In this document: piece after piece, positions 1-7,690 of the stretch
Layout: each line of letters begins with the position of its first letter
Numbering within the stretch: position 1 is the stretch's first letter
NCBI GenBank assembly: GCA_029861675.1
Contig: JAOTYV010000127.1
Span: 1-12,218, forward strand
Direction of reading: 5' to 3'
DNA: 12,218 bases
Source: Alphaproteobacteria bacterium
GTDB taxonomy: Bacteria; Pseudomonadota; Alphaproteobacteria; UBA8366
Made by a program: the position numbers and the translations under genes
Notes under the pieces: model-generated
Seen by the model: only the letters and a program-made list of their open reading frames with translations
The model's database searches: none
What the model was told of the DNA's origin: nothing

Positions 1-3000
1 TCCCGATAGGAAAACCCACCCTCGAATTCTTTGAATTTCAGCCCCTTCTTGGAGAGCGCATTGACAATTCCGGTCAGCGTCGCGACCTGCAGCACGCGCG
101 CGAGCATGGGCGCCTTGGTAAGCGTGAACCGATTGACGGCAAACGACCCCTTCAGCGGCGCATCGGGCGCACTGCGCGTCCCGCGAATGACCATGGTCCC
201 GCCGGTTATGCCCGCGCGGTCGTATACGGATTTGGTCAAGTTTCCGAAATTGTCCACGGTGACATTCAAAATCTGCCCGGCATCAGCGGGCAAATATTTC
301 AACTCCAGCCGTCCTTGCTTGCCTAACGTTCCATCGACCACCAAGCCTCGCATTATCTTACCGTCATGCACGGCCATAATGCTCGCGTTCCGCAATTGGC
401 GGCGATCGCCCCAGACGACTTCGCCGAAATGCGCATCGAGCCTCACGGGATAGCCGCTTTGGCGCTTCCTGCGTGGCGACGACGATGCCGTCGCGTCCTC
501 CCGCAACACCGGTTCCAAATCAAACCGCTTCCCCGATACGGCGATCAGCAATCTGCCATCCGGTGTGAAATCGATCTTGCCGGTCAGGTCGCTCGCACCA
601 TTGCGAAACTGGCTGATATCGACACGCCAATTATTTCCGTTCGATTCCATCCGGTGCGCAGCACCGGAGAATTTCGTCTTCCCAGCCTCGAGGTCGAATT
701 GCTCGACCGCGAATTTGCCCGAGGGATCGACCGCGATCGACACCGTTGCCCATCCGGGATCGCCCGATGCCTTCTCCCAGCCAATTCCGGGGATCGAAAT
801 TCGCGCATCTTCCAGCGCAACTTTCGCCGATACCGACATCTCGTTTTTGGCCGATCCGGTCAGCGTGATACTGACATCCGCGGGTCCGGATGCCAGCGGA
901 ATATCGGGCAGGCCGAACCCGGGCCGGTTCAGCTCGCGCACGCGCCCGGAGACCACGACGCGACGTCGAAACGGCGCATCCGACTTGAAATTCTCACGCC
1001 AATCCAGTGTCACCGGCGTGGCGGACAGCCGGGCAACGCCGCCGGCCGTCATTCCGGAATTATCGACCCGAAGGTTGAGATCCCCATGACTGAAATTCAG
1101 ACCATAGGGTCCGGGCGACAAACCGACCTCACGCATCGTGGCCGACACATCCACATTCACCCGTTCCGCCGTCAGGTCGTCGACCAGCGGAAAACGCAAA
1201 TTCGTGCGGATCACCGCATCACCCGACACTGCCTCGGGCGAAACCCCAAGATCAGCGGTGAGCGCCAGAGGTTCTTGGTTCAACACTTGCAACACCGTCC
1301 GCAGCGCGCCGCGCACCACGAGATCGATCGCAATCCGTTTTTCCTTGTGAGCGAGGCCGGAAATATCGATGACCGATTGCTCCAGGGCAACGTCGCGCAA
1401 CCGCCCGCTAGAGAGGGCAAGCCGCAATCGATCCTTGTCGAAATGGCCAGTGCCGCCCACGTCGGTGAACCGGGGCAACGGCGCCCAATAATTCACGTCG
1501 AGGCCGTGATACTGCAGAGTGCCGGTAAACGTTTCAAAACTAATCGCCGCGGCATCATCCGCCGGTATCTCCAGCGACATACTGGCTTTCGCCTCCGTCA
1601 CCTCCCCCTTTACGATATTCCCGGTCACCCATTTTCGCGCGGATTTCCCCACTGTTTCCGGCCAATAGTGGCCAAGGGCCGCGAGTGGGACCTTCGTGGC
1701 GACGACATCGGCACGAACCCGATAGGCGCCACCCGCCAACTGAACGGCGCCGGTCGCCGACAGCGCCGGGCCGCCGAAATCAAGGGCCGCCTTTTTGATG
1801 CGCGCGGAGGTCATGTTGTCTGAAAAATTCGCCCGCAAAACGATGCCATTGACCGGCAACGGTTGTGGCGTGATACCGGGAAAGTCGAGTTTCCCGGACC
1901 CCAACGTGATGTCGACCTCCGACAATTCGAAGTGATTGCCGGCCGAAATCTTCCCCGTAATTCGCCCGCTGACCGGCAAATCCAATCCGGTCAACGTTGC
2001 CAATACCGGCGCGGCATCCGCCAAGGACGCGACCTGCAGATTGCGAATGTCAAGGTTGGCGACGACACCATCGCCGGCCGGCGGATAGGTCATGGCTAGG
2101 GCAACCGCGCCAATGCGGCTGCGCATATCGAAATTGAGATTGAGGATCTTCCATTTGCGGCCAAACTCGAATTCAGCGTTGCCCGTGACCGGGACGCTGA
2201 CATTCGAATAACGCTTCAGATCCGGAACGACCCGCCCGATCAGCGTGGGCGACATTTTCTTGAAATCCAATCGCCCGGACACGCGGCCGCTATCGCGGTC
2301 AAACTGCAACCTGCCATCCAGGTTCGTCCGCTTCCCCCCATCATCGAGGCTCAGCGAAATTGTGGTATCGATGCCTTCCCGACGGAACGCCGCGGCGATA
2401 TCGAAATGCGGCAGGTCGAAGACATAATCCTGTTTTCTGTCGACCAGTTGGAACTTGCCATCGAGCAACGAGAACTGGCGAAGATACCGAAAGGCGCCGT
2501 CGCCGTCCCGAATGGGCTTTATGAGCGCGTCCAGCGTACCCTTTCCCATCGCGGCGACTTTGGCGGATTTCGCGCGCGCGGCCACCGGCACCTGAAAAGT
2601 AAGTCTGCCGTCGGCAGCACGCTCAATGTCAACGGTGAGGCCGAGGATTTCCAACCGGGAGATCGCCAGCTCAAAATGGGCCAACGCGGGAATTGAAAGC
2701 CCGATCGAGACTTCCGGCAATGATGCCAACAACTTACCGTCCGGCCCCAAGATGCGGAGATTTTGGGCCCGCAGGTCGATTATTCTGCGCCAGCCACCCC
2801 AAATCATGACCGTGTCTTCGACCTCCACGGTAAAAGACAGATCTCGCACGGCGAAGGACTGCTCCAACACCGGGTTCATGAAATTCAAGGAAATTGGCCC
2901 TTGCGATAGCCGCCACGCCGCTAAACTTGCAAGTATCGCAAGCCCCACCGACAGACTGACCAGCACCTGCGCCAGCCGCACCAGAAAATGTCGCAACGGG

Positions 3001-3029
3001 TCCCCCGCTCCGCTTGGACTAGTCACCAT
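1..3029 (-). CDS. YhdP/DUF3971-type AsmA-like envelope protein, C-terminus outside window
   Basis: Reading the minus strand from ATG at 3029 gives one uninterrupted frame of 1009 codons that runs off the left edge. Residues about 13-41 form a hydrophobic N-terminal anchor (HFLVRLAQVLVSLSVGLAIL and on), and the rest is a long beta-rich, repetitive protein, as expected of AsmA-like proteins. Near residues 455-477 lies the DUF3971 hallmark YWPETVGKSARKWVTGNI. From about residue 940 the AsmA-like C-terminal region begins (GGTMVIRGTR, then KAPMLARVLQVATLTGI). Relatives usually continue for roughly 100-130 residues past the point where the window cuts. E. coli YhdP, TamB and YdbH help move phospholipids between inner and outer membrane, so a bridge-like envelope role is inferred. 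The start has no good Shine-Dalgarno; GTG 3026 or TTG 2996 remain possible. The gene is divergent from glnE. Family confidence is high; exact function is unproven. Confidence 0.9.
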   Translation of the reverse strand, partial: MVTSPSGAGDPLRHFLVRLAQVLVSLSVGLAILASLAAWRLSQGPISLNFMNPVLEQSFAVRDLSFTVEVEDTVMIWGGWRRIIDLRAQNLRILGPDGKLLASLPEVSIGLSIPALAHFELAISRLEILGLTVDIERAADGRLTFQVPVAARAKSAKVAAMGKGTLDALIKPIRDGDGAFRYLRQFSLLDGKFQLVDRKQDYVFDLPHFDIAAAFRREGIDTTISLSLDDGGKRTNLDGRLQFDRDSGRVSGRLDFKKMSPTLIGRVVPDLKRYSNVSVPVTGNAEFEFGRKWKILNLNFDMRSRIGAVALAMTYPPAGDGVVANLDIRNLQVASLADAAPVLATLTGLDLPVSGRITGKISAGNHFELSEVDITLGSGKLDFPGITPQPLPVNGIVLRANFSDNMTSARIKKAALDFGGPALSATGAVQLAGGAYRVRADVVATKVPLAALGHYWPETVGKSARKWVTGNIVKGEVTEAKASMSLEIPADDAAAISFETFTGTLQYHGLDVNYWAPLPRFTDVGGTGHFDKDRLRLALSSGRLRDVALEQSVIDISGLAHKEKRIAIDLVVRGALRTVLQVLNQEPLALTADLGVSPEAVSGDAVIRTNLRFPLVDDLTAERVNVDVSATMREVGLSPGPYGLNFSHGDLNLRVDNSGMTAGGVARLSATPVTLDWRENFKSDAPFRRRVVVSGRVRELNRPGFGLPDIPLASGPADVSITLTGSAKNEMSVSAKVALEDARISIPGIGWEKASGDPGWATVSIAVDPSGKFAVEQFDLEAGKTKFSGAAHRMESNGNNWRVDISQFRNGASDLTGKIDFTPDGRLLIAVSGKRFDLEPVLREDATASSSPRRKRQSGYPVRLDAHFGEVVWGDRRQLRNASIMAVHDGKIMRGLVVDGTLGKQGRLELKYLPADAGQILNVTVDNFGNLTKSVYDRAGITGGTMVIRGTRSAPDAPLKGSFAVNRFTLTKAPMLARVLQVATLTGIVNALSKKGLKFKEFEGGFSYR

Positions 3030-3048
3030 ATATAGTGTTATTAGCCAT
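3019..3048 (-). other. Possible 9-codon upstream mini-ORF (leader)
   Basis: ATG at 3048 on the minus strand opens a 9-codon frame (MANNTIYGD) that ends in TAG at 3021-3019. It therefore overlaps the first codons of the AsmA-like gene in another frame. AGGA (3055-3052) lies just upstream, with a spacer of only 3 nt. The annotated start at 3029 has no comparable ribosome site, so translational coupling through this mini-ORF is conceivable. A frame this short can easily arise by chance. Confidence 0.2.
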
Positions 3049-3081
3049 TATTCCTAGGATTTCGCTAACGTTCGGATTGCC
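3030..3081. promoter_or_regulatory. 52-bp divergent spacer between AsmA-like gene and glnE
   Basis: This is the only space between the divergent starts at 3029 (minus) and 3082 (plus), so promoters for both genes must lie in it or reach into the coding regions. It is clearly AT-richer than its surroundings, especially 3028-3052. It holds an 8-bp palindrome TCCTAGGA (3052-3059) and AACGTT (3067-3072). TATAGT at 3031-3036 resembles a -10 box for glnE, but no -35 at proper spacing accompanies it: TTGGAC at 3014-3019 is only 11 bp away. No specific promoter can be called with confidence. Confidence 0.4.
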
Positions 3082-6000
3082 GTGTTGATTGACATCGATA
3101 CCGAAGGACTGCCGCAACCTTCAGACACCGAAAGAGCGTCGATCGGGCGGGACCGGTGGCGCGCTTTATCCAATAATATCAATGGTGTTGGTGAAATCGC
3201 CGACGACCCGGCGGGTGCCGCGGTGCTTGACGCCATATTCGGCAACAGCCCCTATCTCAGCAGCCTCTTGCTCCGCGAAGCGCCCTTCGCCGTACAATTA
3301 TTCGAAAAAGGTCCGGATTCCGTCTGCGACGCCGCGATGGCGGCGGTTGGGGCCGACCTGGGGGCCGAACGCTCGGTCGAACGCCTGATGTCCGGCCTCC
3401 GGCGCGGAAAGTCAAAGGTCGCGCTGTTGACCGCGATCGCGGATATCACCGGATTATGGCCGCTCGAAACGGTGACCCGGTCCTTAAGCGACTATGCCGA
3501 TTTGGCGCTGAATCTGTCGCTGCGCCACCTGCTGCGCCGTCTGGCCGATGACGGCGTTATCGCCCTGCCGGCCGGCGATACGCCCGAGGCGGAGGCGGGG
3601 CTGGTCGTCCTCGCGCTCGGGAAGCTCGGCGCGCAGGAACTGAATTACTCCAGCGATATCGACATCATGGTGCTCTATGAGCCGGAAAAGCTGCAGCCGC
3701 GGGATCCGGACTCGCTATCGCAGGAACTGGTGCGCGCCACTCGGATGCTGATGCGCATTATGGATGAGCGCACCGCGGACGGGTACGTGTTTCGCACCGA
3801 CCTGCGCGTACGACCCGACCCCGGCGCCACGCCGCTTGCCATCCCGGTACACGCCGCCGAAGTGTATTACGAGAGCGTCGGCCAAAACTGGGAGCGTGCC
3901 GCGATGATCCGCGCGCGCGCGGTGGCGGGGGATATTGGCCTCGGTGACGCATTCCTGCACAATTTGCGTCCGTTTATTTGGCGAAAATTCCTGGATTTCG
4001 CCGCGATCCAGGACATCCACTCGATTAAACGCCAAATAACCGCCTATCGCGGCGGCGCCGAAATCGCCGTAAACGGCCACAACATCAAGCTCGGCCGGGG
4101 CGGCATCCGCGAAGTGGAATTCTTTGCCCAAACGCAGCAGTTGATCTGGGGCGGCCGCTATCCGGCGCTGCGCACGAAGCAGCTTTGCGCAACCCTCGTG
4201 CAACTTGCCGATCATGGCCGAGTGGAGCCCGACGCCGCCGACGCCATGGCCCGGGCCTACCGCTACCTGCGGCGGCTCGAACACCGCCTGCAAATGGTCG
4301 ATGATCAACAGACGCACGAGATTCCGAAGAACGACCCGCAAGTCGACGCCATCGCCACCTTTATGGGCTACCCGAACGCCGCCGCGTTTCGCGATGAACT
4401 GCTGACGACGCTGGCGCTGGTCGAAAAGAACTATGCGGAGCTTTTCGAAGATGCCGCCGATCTCGGAGGCGAAGGCACGCTGGTGTTTACCGGCACGGAA
4501 AATCATCCGGAAACCGTCCAGACCCTGGAGACCATGGGATTCCGGGACGGCGGATCGATCTCCTCGCTTATTCGCAATTGGCACCACGGCCGCTATCGCG
4601 CGACCCGAAGCGTCCGGTCACGCGAACTCCTTACGGAATTCATGCCGCGCCTGGTCAAGGCATTCGCGTCCCGGGCCGAACCCGACAGGGCTTTTGCGCG
4701 GTTCGACGCCTTCCTCGCGGGACTGCCCGCGGGCGTGCAACTGTTCTCGCTGTTCTATACCCATCCGCAACTGCTCGATCTGGTGGCGGAAATCATGGGC
4801 GATGCGCCGCGATTGGCCGAATGGCTCAGCCGCAATCCGCGCTTGCTCGACCATGTCCTGGCGCACGAGTTTTACCGGCCGCCGAGCGACGACGCGGAAA
4901 TGCGTCAGGATCTCTCGGATGCGCTGGCGCAGGCCGACGATTATCAGGACGCCCTGGAAATATCGCGCCGCTGGGCCAACGACAAAAAATTTCAGGTCGG
5001 GGTCCAAATATTGCGCGGCATGACCGACGGCCACGCGACCGGACCGGTCCTCTCGGACATCGCTGAAACCGTGCTGCGGGGGCTTTGGCCCCATGTTCTC
5101 GGTGAATTCGCCGATTCCGGCCGACATGGCGAGGTGCCCGGCGGCGGCATTGCAGCGATCGCACTGGGCAAACTGGGCGGCCGTGAATTGATGCCGGAAT
5201 CGGATCTCGATCTGGTGTTCGTTTACAACGCCCCCGACACGATTGATCAGTCGACCGGCGAGCGGCCGCTGGCAACGAGCGTATATTTTTTACGCCTGAG
5301 TCAGCGCATTGCCGGCGCGATCGAGGCGTTGACCGGCGAAGGCCGGCTGTACGAGGTCGATACGCGGCTACGGCCGTCCGGTAACAAAGGCCCCGCCGCG
5401 GCGCGGCTGGACGGTTATATCCAGTACTTTGAAGAGTCGGCCTGGACATGGGAACACATGGCTTTGACGCGCGCGCGGGTCGTTGCCGGGTCGCCGGACC
5501 TGAAGCTGCGCCTGGAACAGGTGATACACGCCATCCTGACCAAGCCCCATGATGCGGACCAATTGGTGATCGATGTCGCGACGATGCGTGCACGCATGGC
5601 GAAGGAACACCGCGGCCAATCGCGGTGGGACATCAAACACCGGCGCGGCGGACTGGTGGATGCGGAATTCATCGCGCAATACCTCCAGCTCCGTCATGCG
5701 CCAAGCCACCCCGGCGTACTGACCCACAATGCCACCGAGGCCTATGAGCGGCTCGAAGCGGAGGGCCTATTGGATCCGGCCACCGCCGCGGCGCTGCGGG
5801 ACGCGCTGCAACTTTGGCACAAGATTCAGACCGTGCTGCGCGTGACGACCAGCGACGGCCTGGACCAGGAAACAGCGGCATCCGGCCCACGCGCCGCCCT
5901 GCTGCGCGCAACCAACGCACCGGATTTCGACGCCTTGATCGCGCGGATGGACGAAGCCGCCGGACGTGTGCATGGTTATTTCGTTGAAATCATCGACCGG

Positions 6001-6120
6001 CCGGCGGAGGACGCCCGACCGCGGACGTCCGCTGTGCAGGAGGCCAGCGGCCCGACAGCGCCGCCCCCCGCAGCGTCCGGACGGCGCCTAGCAACATCGC
6101 CAAAACGGAGGCCCCGTTGA
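3082..6120 (+). CDS. glnE: GlnE, bifunctional glutamine synthetase adenylyltransferase / deadenylase
   Basis: This 1012-residue cytoplasmic enzyme attaches AMP to, and removes it from, the active-site-near tyrosine of glutamine synthetase, under control of PII protein and glutamine. Two nucleotidyltransferase halves are visible. The N-terminal (deadenylating) half has GKLGAQELNYSSDIDIM at about residues 179-196, DLRVRPDPG near 240 and GRGGIREVEFFAQ near 340. The C-terminal (adenylylating) half has GKLGGRELMPESDLDLVF at about 695-713, DTRLRPSGNKGP near 760 and KHRRGGLVDAEFIAQ near 853. Both metal-binding DxD pairs are intact, so both activities are expected. The frame is closed by TAG at 3055-3057, leaving GTG 3082 (or TTG 3085) as the only reasonable starts; no strong Shine-Dalgarno is seen. 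Residues about 974-1012 form a Pro/Ala/Arg-rich tail beyond the usual end. bcp follows after 4 bp. Confidence 0.97.
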   Translation: MLIDIDTEGLPQPSDTERASIGRDRWRALSNNINGVGEIADDPAGAAVLDAIFGNSPYLSSLLLREAPFAVQLFEKGPDSVCDAAMAAVGADLGAERSVERLMSGLRRGKSKVALLTAIADITGLWPLETVTRSLSDYADLALNLSLRHLLRRLADDGVIALPAGDTPEAEAGLVVLALGKLGAQELNYSSDIDIMVLYEPEKLQPRDPDSLSQELVRATRMLMRIMDERTADGYVFRTDLRVRPDPGATPLAIPVHAAEVYYESVGQNWERAAMIRARAVAGDIGLGDAFLHNLRPFIWRKFLDFAAIQDIHSIKRQITAYRGGAEIAVNGHNIKLGRGGIREVEFFAQTQQLIWGGRYPALRTKQLCATLVQLADHGRVEPDAADAMARAYRYLRRLEHRLQMVDDQQTHEIPKNDPQVDAIATFMGYPNAAAFRDELLTTLALVEKNYAELFEDAADLGGEGTLVFTGTENHPETVQTLETMGFRDGGSISSLIRNWHHGRYRATRSVRSRELLTEFMPRLVKAFASRAEPDRAFARFDAFLAGLPAGVQLFSLFYTHPQLLDLVAEIMGDAPRLAEWLSRNPRLLDHVLAHEFYRPPSDDAEMRQDLSDALAQADDYQDALEISRRWANDKKFQVGVQILRGMTDGHATGPVLSDIAETVLRGLWPHVLGEFADSGRHGEVPGGGIAAIALGKLGGRELMPESDLDLVFVYNAPDTIDQSTGERPLATSVYFLRLSQRIAGAIEALTGEGRLYEVDTRLRPSGNKGPAAARLDGYIQYFEESAWTWEHMALTRARVVAGSPDLKLRLEQVIHAILTKPHDADQLVIDVATMRARMAKEHRGQSRWDIKHRRGGLVDAEFIAQYLQLRHAPSHPGVLTHNATEAYERLEAEGLLDPATAAALRDALQLWHKIQTVLRVTTSDGLDQETAASGPRAALLRATNAPDFDALIARMDEAAGRVHGYFVEIIDRPAEDARPRTSAVQEASGPTAPPPAASGRRLATSPKRRPR

Positions 6121-6124
6121 ACCA

Positions 6125-6592
6125 ATGACCATCAAGACAGAGGACAAGGCGCCGGATTTCACGCTGCCGACCGATGGCGGCGGCGAGGTAACGCTGTCCG
6201 CACTGAAGGGCAAAACGCTGATTTTGTATTTCTATCCGAAGGACAATACGCCGGGCTGCACGACACAGGCATGCGCCTTCCGAGACGCACTGCCGGACTT
6301 TTCCAAGATCGCCGCCGACGTTATCGGCGTATCGAAAGACAGCGTTCGCAAGCACGACAATTTCATAAAGAAGCACGGCCTGACATTCAGGCTCGCGTCG
6401 GACGCGGATAGCGATGTCTGCGAACGCTACGGCGTCTGGAAGGAAAAAACCATGTACGGCCGCAAGTTCATGGGCATTGAACGGTCGACCTTTCTGATCG
6501 ATCGCGATGGAATCGTCCGCAAGGCCTGGCGAAAGGTGAAAGTCGCCGGGCACGCCGATGAGGTCCTTGCCGAAGCGCGGGGCCTTTCATGA
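6125..6592 (+). CDS. bcp: Bcp-type thioredoxin-dependent peroxiredoxin
   Basis: A 155-residue protein of normal length for the bacterioferritin comigratory protein (PrxQ) family, which reduces hydrogen peroxide and organic hydroperoxides using thioredoxin. The family hallmark FYPKDNTPGCTTQAC is at residues 36-50. Cys45 is the expected peroxidatic cysteine and Cys50 the resolving cysteine five residues on, as in E. coli Bcp. The later GIERSTFLIDRDG segment is also typical. There is no signal peptide, so it should act in the cytoplasm. GGAGG at 6107-6111 lies 13 nt before the ATG, a long spacing, so translation may be partly coupled to glnE, which ends 4 bp upstream. Its stop overlaps the next start as ATGA (6589-6592). 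The glnE-bcp pairing occurs in other alphaproteobacteria, to my recollection. Confidence 0.95.
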   Translation: MTIKTEDKAPDFTLPTDGGGEVTLSALKGKTLILYFYPKDNTPGCTTQACAFRDALPDFSKIAADVIGVSKDSVRKHDNFIKKHGLTFRLASDADSDVCERYGVWKEKTMYGRKFMGIERSTFLIDRDGIVRKAWRKVKVAGHADEVLAEARGLS

Positions 6593-6864
6593 CACGGCGC
6601 AAGAAACGCGGCGGCGATGACGGCCCCGAGGCGCTGCGCCGCCAGTTACAGACGTTGATGGAGCAACAGGCGACGGCGGAAGCGCTCAACGATCAGGTCA
6701 TTACGCCATTCATCGCGGCGCTCGAATCCGTTTGTGGGCCGCGCGGATACCTGCTGAATATATTTGGCGACAGCAGCAATCTGGTGATTTCGACGGAAGA
6801 TCATGCGGAGGCAATTTACGACCTTGTCGAAAAATATATCGACGGCACGGATCTGGAGACATAG
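6589..6864 (+). CDS. Hypothetical 91-residue protein between bcp and the VWA gene
   Basis: I do not recognise this protein. It starts inside an ATGA overlap with the bcp stop, so translational coupling is likely. The N-terminus is very basic and charged (MTRRKKRGGDDGPEALR) and is followed by a probably helical, Gln/Glu/Leu-rich stretch (residues about 14-35). The second half mixes hydrophobic and acidic residues (GPRGYLLNIFGDSSNLVIST, then an acidic C-terminus). There is no signal peptide, membrane segment, cysteine pair or evident catalytic motif; one Cys is present. It is probably a small soluble cytoplasmic protein. Codon use resembles the neighbours and the tight packing supports it as a real gene. 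Its 3' end overlaps the N-terminal coding part of the next gene. Function is unknown. Confidence 0.75.
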   Translation: MTRRKKRGGDDGPEALRRQLQTLMEQQATAEALNDQVITPFIAALESVCGPRGYLLNIFGDSSNLVISTEDHAEAIYDLVEKYIDGTDLET

Positions 6865-7690
6865 GCGGCGCAGCACGATTTCGGCTATCGCGCTGCTGCT
6901 TCTGCTGGCGATGGCGCCGGCCGCCCGGTCCCATGCCGCCGACCTGATTCCCGTCGATCTCGAACTGGTGCTGGCGGTGGATATTTCCGGCAGCATCGAT
7001 CCCGAAGAAGCACAATTGCAGCGCGACGGCTACGTCGCCGCGCTGACCGACCCCGCCTTGTTAAAGGCAATCCAAGGCGGCTTTCTCGGCCGGATCGCGG
7101 TGACCTATGTGGAATGGGCCGGTGCCGAGATTTCGGTCACCGTTGCCAACTGGACCATGATCGAAGACGAACGCTCGGCCCGAAACTTTGCCGCCGTGAT
7201 CGCCCGTGCGCCGGTTCACACCGCGCTTTGGACCTCGATCCACAACGCCATCGAGTTTGCCTTGCCCCAATTCGAAAACAATAAATTTCAAGGAACACGG
7301 CGGGTCATCGATATCTCCGGAGATGGCCCGAACAACAAGGGCGGACTGGTGACCGTCGCGCGGGATCGGGCGATCGCAATGGGTGTGACAATCAATGGCC
7401 TGCCGATCGTCAATAGCCGGCCGAGTCCCTTTGGCTGGCCGGCCATGAAAGACGTCGATCTTTACTATGGCAATTGTGTCATCGGCGGCCCGGGCGCCTT
7501 TTACATCGTCGCCAATTCCTTCGCCGATTTCGCGCGCGCAATTCGCAAGAAGCTGATCCTTGAAATCGCCGGCCGGACGCCGCCGCCCGTTTTCCGAATT
7601 TTCAAGACCGCGGCCGGCGGCAAAGCCCGCGAAATTCCGCCCTGCAACATCGGCGAACTGCGGTTCGAATGGTTCACGGATGAGCCCTGA
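6803..7690 (+). CDS. DUF1194 family secreted von Willebrand factor A domain protein
   Basis: This 295-residue protein begins with a signal peptide: a long arginine-rich n-region, hydrophobic SAIALLLLLAMAP, and likely cleavage after ARSHA (residue 45). The mature part is one VWA domain. The metal-ion-dependent adhesion site DxSxS is seen as AVDISGSID (Asp60, Ser62, Ser64). Other family signatures are the conserved YVEWAG, VIDISGDGPNN near residues 168-178, and FARAIRKKLILEIAG near the end. This matches DUF1194, common in alphaproteobacteria and of unknown partner; a periplasmic metal-dependent binding role is inferred. Start choice: ATG 6803 (GGAAG at 6795-6799, 3-nt spacer) or TTG 6824 (GGAGG at 6807-6811, 12-nt spacer). 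No start lies between the upstream stop and the signal peptide, so an overlap of about 41-62 nt with the preceding gene is unavoidable. The twin-arginine resemblance (RRRSTIS) is weak. Confidence 0.88.
   Translation: MRRQFTTLSKNISTARIWRHRRRSTISAIALLLLLAMAPAARSHAADLIPVDLELVLAVDISGSIDPEEAQLQRDGYVAALTDPALLKAIQGGFLGRIAVTYVEWAGAEISVTVANWTMIEDERSARNFAAVIARAPVHTALWTSIHNAIEFALPQFENNKFQGTRRVIDISGDGPNNKGGLVTVARDRAIAMGVTINGLPIVNSRPSPFGWPAMKDVDLYYGNCVIGGPGAFYIVANSFADFARAIRKKLILEIAGRTPPPVFRIFKTAAGGKAREIPPCNIGELRFEWFTDEP

Noticed and set aside
366..1823. Long plus-strand open frame of 485 codons
   Set aside because: It is a shadow of the minus-strand AsmA-like gene: its translation is rich in Arg, His and Pro with no recognisable motif, while the opposite frame shows clear family motifs throughout.
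3715..4587. Minus-strand open frame of 290 codons inside glnE
   Set aside because: It lies wholly opposite well-conserved GlnE sequence and shows no domain; it is a typical GC-rich antisense frame.
7560..7679. N-terminal extension of the DUF455 frame back to ATG 7560
   Set aside because: It would overlap the DUF1194 gene by 131 nt, and its translation is low-complexity Arg/Pro/Ala; ATG 7680 is the better start.
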